NCBI GenBank assembly: GCA_019416265.1
Contig: DXXQ01000228.1
Location: 1 to 16,824 of the forward strand
Reading direction: 5' to 3'
DNA from: Clostridiales bacterium
GTDB taxonomy: Bacteria > Bacillota > Clostridia > Lachnospirales > Lachnospiraceae
DNA length: 16,824 bases
Part shown: one piece after another, positions 14,210 to 16,824 of the stretch
Position numbering within the stretch: position 1 is the first letter of the stretch
Layout of the letters: every line of letters starts with the position of its first letter
Program-made: the position numbers and the translations under genes
Notes under the pieces: model-generated
Database searches by the model: none
Seen by the model: only the letters and a program-made list of their open reading frames with translations
What the model was told of the DNA's origin: nothing

Positions 14210-15211
14210 TTACACAAAAAGCAGATCGTGGTTGATGGTGGTGTAGAAAAGCTCTTTGCGCTGTTCTGTATTGTCGGTCTGACCAAGCACCCACATCATT
14301 TTTGTGACAGAGGCTTCCAGAGTCATATCGTAGGACTCAAGAATGGGGAAGCTGTCTTTGATCACCTTGCCCACCTGATAAACGCTCATATCGCTGCCTT
14401 CATGGGTGACCTGTGTTGCCATACAGACAAGCTTTCCGGCGGAAACCCATTCGCGGAGGGCATCCAGAAAGCTGTTATCTCCGTAATTGGGAAGTCCTCC
14501 CACACCGAAAGACTCAATGATCAGTCCGTCGTAGGAATCTGCGAGAACATCAAGAACGTTTCCGTCAATGCCCGGAATGAGTTTCAGAAGAAAAATCCGT
14601 TCGTTCATGTCGTGATAGAATTTCAGCGGTTTGGTGGAGTGGTCTTTGTCATCTATGTAAAAGATGATCCTGTCGTCATGGATGGATGCGATGTCGGGAT
14701 AATTAATACTGGAAAAAGCGTTGTAGCTTTTGGAAAATTCTTTTTTTGCCCGGGTTCCCGCGATAACCTTTCCGCCAAATACAATGGAAATTCCGTGAGC
14801 CCGCTCGTGGGAGGCGAAGCGCAGGCTGTCCAGAAGATTGGCTCTTGCGTCGGTGATGGGCAGATCGATGGGCTTCTGTGCGCCTGTAATGACAATGGGG
14901 CGGCGGTTATTCTGGATCAAATAGGAAAGGGCGGCTGCAGTATAAGCCATGGTGTCTGTTCCGTGGCAGATGACAAAGCCGTCATAGAATTCGTATTTTT
15001 TCTCAATGAGCTGCGCAAGCTCTGTCCAGTGATGGGCGCTGACACAGGTGCTGTCCAGGGAAAAGGGCTGCACAGTATCAATGGTACAGAAGTCTTTGGC
15101 ATCCGGAATATAGGAGAGCAGCTCCTCAGCAGTGAGCTGAGGAGACAGACCGCTTTCTGTATATTTGGAGGCAATGGTGCCGCCTGTTGCAATAAGTAAT
15201 ATTTTTTTCAT
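14210..15211 (-). CDS. L-asparaginase (bacterial type, cytoplasmic)
   Basis: This 333-residue enzyme hydrolyses L-asparagine to aspartate and ammonia. No signal peptide is present, so it resembles the cytosolic AnsA form. Hallmarks are the N-terminal ATGGTIAS motif with catalytic T12, the CHGTDTMAYTA motif with T85 and D86 (83-86 HGTD), and the later VITGAQKP and FGGKVIAGTRAKK segments. The C-terminal domain carries IIESFGVGGLPN and MATQVTHEGSD, as in the family. Length is normal. The start follows a GAAAGGA ribosome site and its own good promoter lies at 15247-15275. The long ORF on the opposite strand over the same region is a shadow. Confidence 0.93.
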   Translation of the reverse strand: MKKILLIATGGTIASKYTESGLSPQLTAEELLSYIPDAKDFCTIDTVQPFSLDSTCVSAHHWTELAQLIEKKYEFYDGFVICHGTDTMAYTAAALSYLIQNNRRPIVITGAQKPIDLPITDARANLLDSLRFASHERAHGISIVFGGKVIAGTRAKKEFSKSYNAFSSINYPDIASIHDDRIIFYIDDKDHSTKPLKFYHDMNERIFLLKLIPGIDGNVLDVLADSYDGLIIESFGVGGLPNYGDNSFLDALREWVSAGKLVCMATQVTHEGSDMSVYQVGKVIKDSFPILESYDMTLEASVTKMMWVLGQTDNTEQRKELFYTTINHDLLFV

Positions 15212-15246
15212 GAGAAGATCCTTTCGGCAGATATTTTAATAAATTC

Positions 15247-15275
15247 AGTATAACAAGGGGCGTATGGGGAGTCAA
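15247..15275 (-). promoter_or_regulatory. Sigma-A promoter of the asparaginase gene
   Basis: On the - strand TTGACT (15270-15275), a 17-base spacer and TATACT (15247-15252) match the consensus 5/6 and 5/6. It lies within the 87-base gap after the HAD gene, so the asparaginase gene can be transcribed on its own. Confidence 0.75.
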
Positions 15276-15298
15276 GGCGGCATCCAAAGGAGAATGGC

Positions 15299-16084
15299 TT
15301 ATTCTGTGCAGATCTGCAAAAGCTTTTGGACAATCTGATTCCAGTCTGTGCCCTCGAAGAAATATTCTGCCGGGGCGCCGGAGGAGGAAGAAAGGCGGGC
15401 ATCGTCCTCTGCCGGGCTTAAATTGGAATGAATATAAAAGCCCGGAAGTCCGCTTTTACGGGCGCCGCCCATGTCTGTGGTCAGGTCATTGCCGATCATG
15501 AGGGAACGGTTTATGTCAAGGCCCTGTTCCGTGATAAGGCGCCGGAAAAACCGTTTATCCGGTTTTCGACAGTTATAGTCCGAAGAGAGATAAATGCCGT
15601 CAAAAAAACCTTCCAGGTTAAGAAGGCGCAGTTCGCTTTCAGTAAAGACTCTCTGGGCATTGCTTAAAAGCCAGAGACGCAGGCCGTTTCTGCGCAGCAG
15701 AGCCAGAGCGTCTTTAACATGGGGATACAGGCGGATATATTCAAGGGAAACAATGCGGAACAGGTGCGCTGCGCTGACTGCAAGCATGGAGCTGTTTTCC
15801 TGAATACCTTTTCTGCGGAAAAGCTCTTCGAAAATAAGGTCGATCTGTAATTCCGGATAACATTCGTAGGATTGGAAAGAGCCGGAAACAGAAGATGCAG
15901 TCAGTTTTTCTTCCTCTCTTTGAGCCAGCCGGTTAAATTCCTCCCGCAGTTCTTCGGGGCGATAGGGGGCTCCCTGAAAACCGAAATAAAGAGCTGTTTT
16001 TTCCCATACCTCTTCTTTCGTCTGATCCGTGTGGATATCCACCAGAGTTCCGTATAAGTCAAAAATTAAATCTGTATATTTCAT
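15299..16084 (-). CDS. HAD-superfamily hydrolase, YjjG-like
   Basis: This 261-residue cytoplasmic phosphatase of HAD subfamily IA has motif I FDLYGTLVD with nucleophile D9, a helical cap (about 17-115), motif II LLSNAQ (139-144), motif III K174 in CRKPDKRFF, and motif IV MIGNDLTTDMGGA with D200 and D204. The LYGTL form and the NDLTTD motif resemble YjjG-type nucleotidases, so a noncanonical nucleotide or sugar phosphate is a plausible substrate; this is inference. I start at 16084 because AGAAAGGA lies before it and the nucleophile then falls at residue 9. The upstream ATG at 16147 adds 21 residues unlike the family. A TATAAT for this gene is visible on the - strand at 16146-16151, without a good -35. 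Confidence 0.87.
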   Translation of the reverse strand: MKYTDLIFDLYGTLVDIHTDQTKEEVWEKTALYFGFQGAPYRPEELREEFNRLAQREEEKLTASSVSGSFQSYECYPELQIDLIFEELFRRKGIQENSSMLAVSAAHLFRIVSLEYIRLYPHVKDALALLRRNGLRLWLLSNAQRVFTESELRLLNLEGFFDGIYLSSDYNCRKPDKRFFRRLITEQGLDINRSLMIGNDLTTDMGGARKSGLPGFYIHSNLSPAEDDARLSSSSGAPAEYFFEGTDWNQIVQKLLQICTE

Positions 16085-16230
16085 AGCAAAATCCTTTCTA
16101 TTCAAAATATCCCGGTCAGCTATATCCGGGACAGATAACGAAAACATTATAACAGGAAAAAAGCCAATATTACTACTAAAAGTATTCTTAAATTTTTGAA
16201 TATGTTATAGAAAAGCATATAAAACAGGAG

Positions 16231-16269
16231 TATAATAGCTATATTAGCTGAAAAAAACAGGGAGGTGAG
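16231..16269 (+). promoter_or_regulatory. Candidate -10 and ribosome site of the aldehyde oxidoreductase gene
   Basis: TATAAT at 16231-16236 lies 38 bases before the start, with no convincing -35 17 bases upstream. The ribosome site GGGAGGTGAG (16260-16269) is strong and fixes the start at 16274. Confidence 0.45.
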
Positions 16270-16273
16270 ACTT

Positions 16274-16824
16274 ATGTCGACAAAATATGGGGGATATATG
16301 GGGAAGGTTTTGATGATAAATTTAAGCTCCGGAGAGGTTTCGGAGTATCCCTTTACAGATGAGGAGAGGGAACTTTTTATCGGCGGCAAAATGATGGCGG
16401 CAAAAATTCTTTACGACAATCTCAACGGGACAGAGAAAGCCTTTTCTGAGGAAAATATGGTAGTCATTTCCACAGGCCCAATGACAGGCTGCGGAGCGCC
16501 GAGCTCAGGACGCTTTAATATTTCAACCCTGTCTCCTCAGACCGGATACCTGACCTCTTCCAACTGCGGCGGGAAGTTCGGTTATTATCTGAAGAAAGCA
16601 GGTTTGGATGCCCTGATTCTCAAGGGCCGCTGCAAAACTCCTGTATGGTTGGAAATACGCGGGGAAAAAGTGGAATTTCACACAGCAGAGGATCTGTGGG
16701 GAATGAAAATTTCCGAGACGCAGGAAGCGCTTGATGAAAAGCTTCGTATGAAAAACGGAAGAGTGCGGAAAAACGGAAAAATCTGCATTGGTCCTGCAGG
16801 AGAAAATCAGGTGCTTTATTCCTG
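16274..16824 (+). CDS. Aldehyde:ferredoxin oxidoreductase, N-terminal part (cut by window end)
   Basis: The first 183 residues of a tungsten or molybdenum pterin enzyme are visible before the window ends. Family features are MGKVLMINLSSGE, FIGGKMMAAKILYDN (36-50), STGPMTGCGAPSSGRFN (66-82), TSSNCGGKFGYYLKKAG (95-110) and CIGPAGEN (171-178). These belong to the AOR N-terminal domain that binds the bis-pterin cofactor; the cluster-ligand cysteines lie further downstream and are not in view. The enzyme class oxidises aldehydes to carboxylates with ferredoxin as acceptor. It diverges from the HAD gene. The complete product is about 600 residues or more in this family, so most of the gene is missing here. 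Confidence 0.92.
   Translation, partial: MSTKYGGYMGKVLMINLSSGEVSEYPFTDEERELFIGGKMMAAKILYDNLNGTEKAFSEENMVVISTGPMTGCGAPSSGRFNISTLSPQTGYLTSSNCGGKFGYYLKKAGLDALILKGRCKTPVWLEIRGEKVEFHTAEDLWGMKISETQEALDEKLRMKNGRVRKNGKICIGPAGENQVLYS

Noticed and set aside
14207..15199. 330-codon ORF on the + strand
   Set aside because: It lies antisense to the asparaginase gene, whose full set of catalytic motifs is on the - strand; the + frame has no recognisable domain.
16110..16131. TCCCGG/CCGGGA dyad in the HAD leader
   Set aside because: Six pairs with a 10-base loop and no supporting context; may be chance.

Overview
The window reads as chromosomal DNA of a low-to-moderate-GC Gram-positive anaerobe, most likely a gut Lachnospiraceae (Blautia/Dorea/Mediterraneibacter-like). 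This is an inference from the YesM/YesN-type two-component system, strong AGGAGG ribosome binding sites, MsmX-type sugar ABC transporter genes without an ATPase, and a tungsten/molybdopterin aldehyde:ferredoxin oxidoreductase. The genus is not proven.

Left part (1-5945, + strand): the last ~147 nt of a 23S rRNA gene, a structured spacer with no 5S gene, and a strong intrinsic terminator. Directly after it comes a four-gene unit: YesN-like response regulator, YesM-like sensor kinase, membrane-anchored sugar-binding protein, and an MglB-like glucose/galactose-binding lipoprotein. It ends at a bidirectional terminator with no permease or ATPase genes, so it looks like a sugar-sensing module rather than a transport operon.

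Middle (6061-11495, - strand): an operon read right to left, with a solute-binding protein, two permeases, a YhcH/NanQ-like sugar anomerase, a ROK sugar kinase and an RpiR/SIS regulator. It has a near-consensus promoter with an overlapping inverted repeat, a stabiliser-type hairpin after the binding-protein gene, and an internal terminator-like hairpin before yhcH. The gene set resembles sialic acid/amino-sugar catabolism, but lyase, epimerase and sialidase genes are absent here. Diverging from it (+ strand, 11787-13333) is an SGNH/GDSL esterase translationally coupled to a LysR regulator. The esterase might remove acyl groups from an imported sugar, but that link is only positional.

Right part: on the - strand lie a phosphoribosyltransferase-family gene with a degenerate PRPP loop and a structured leader, an L-asparaginase with its own good promoter, and a YjjG-like HAD hydrolase. 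The right edge holds the 5' end of a + strand aldehyde:ferredoxin oxidoreductase gene. No CRISPR array, insertion sequence, prophage or tRNA gene was seen.
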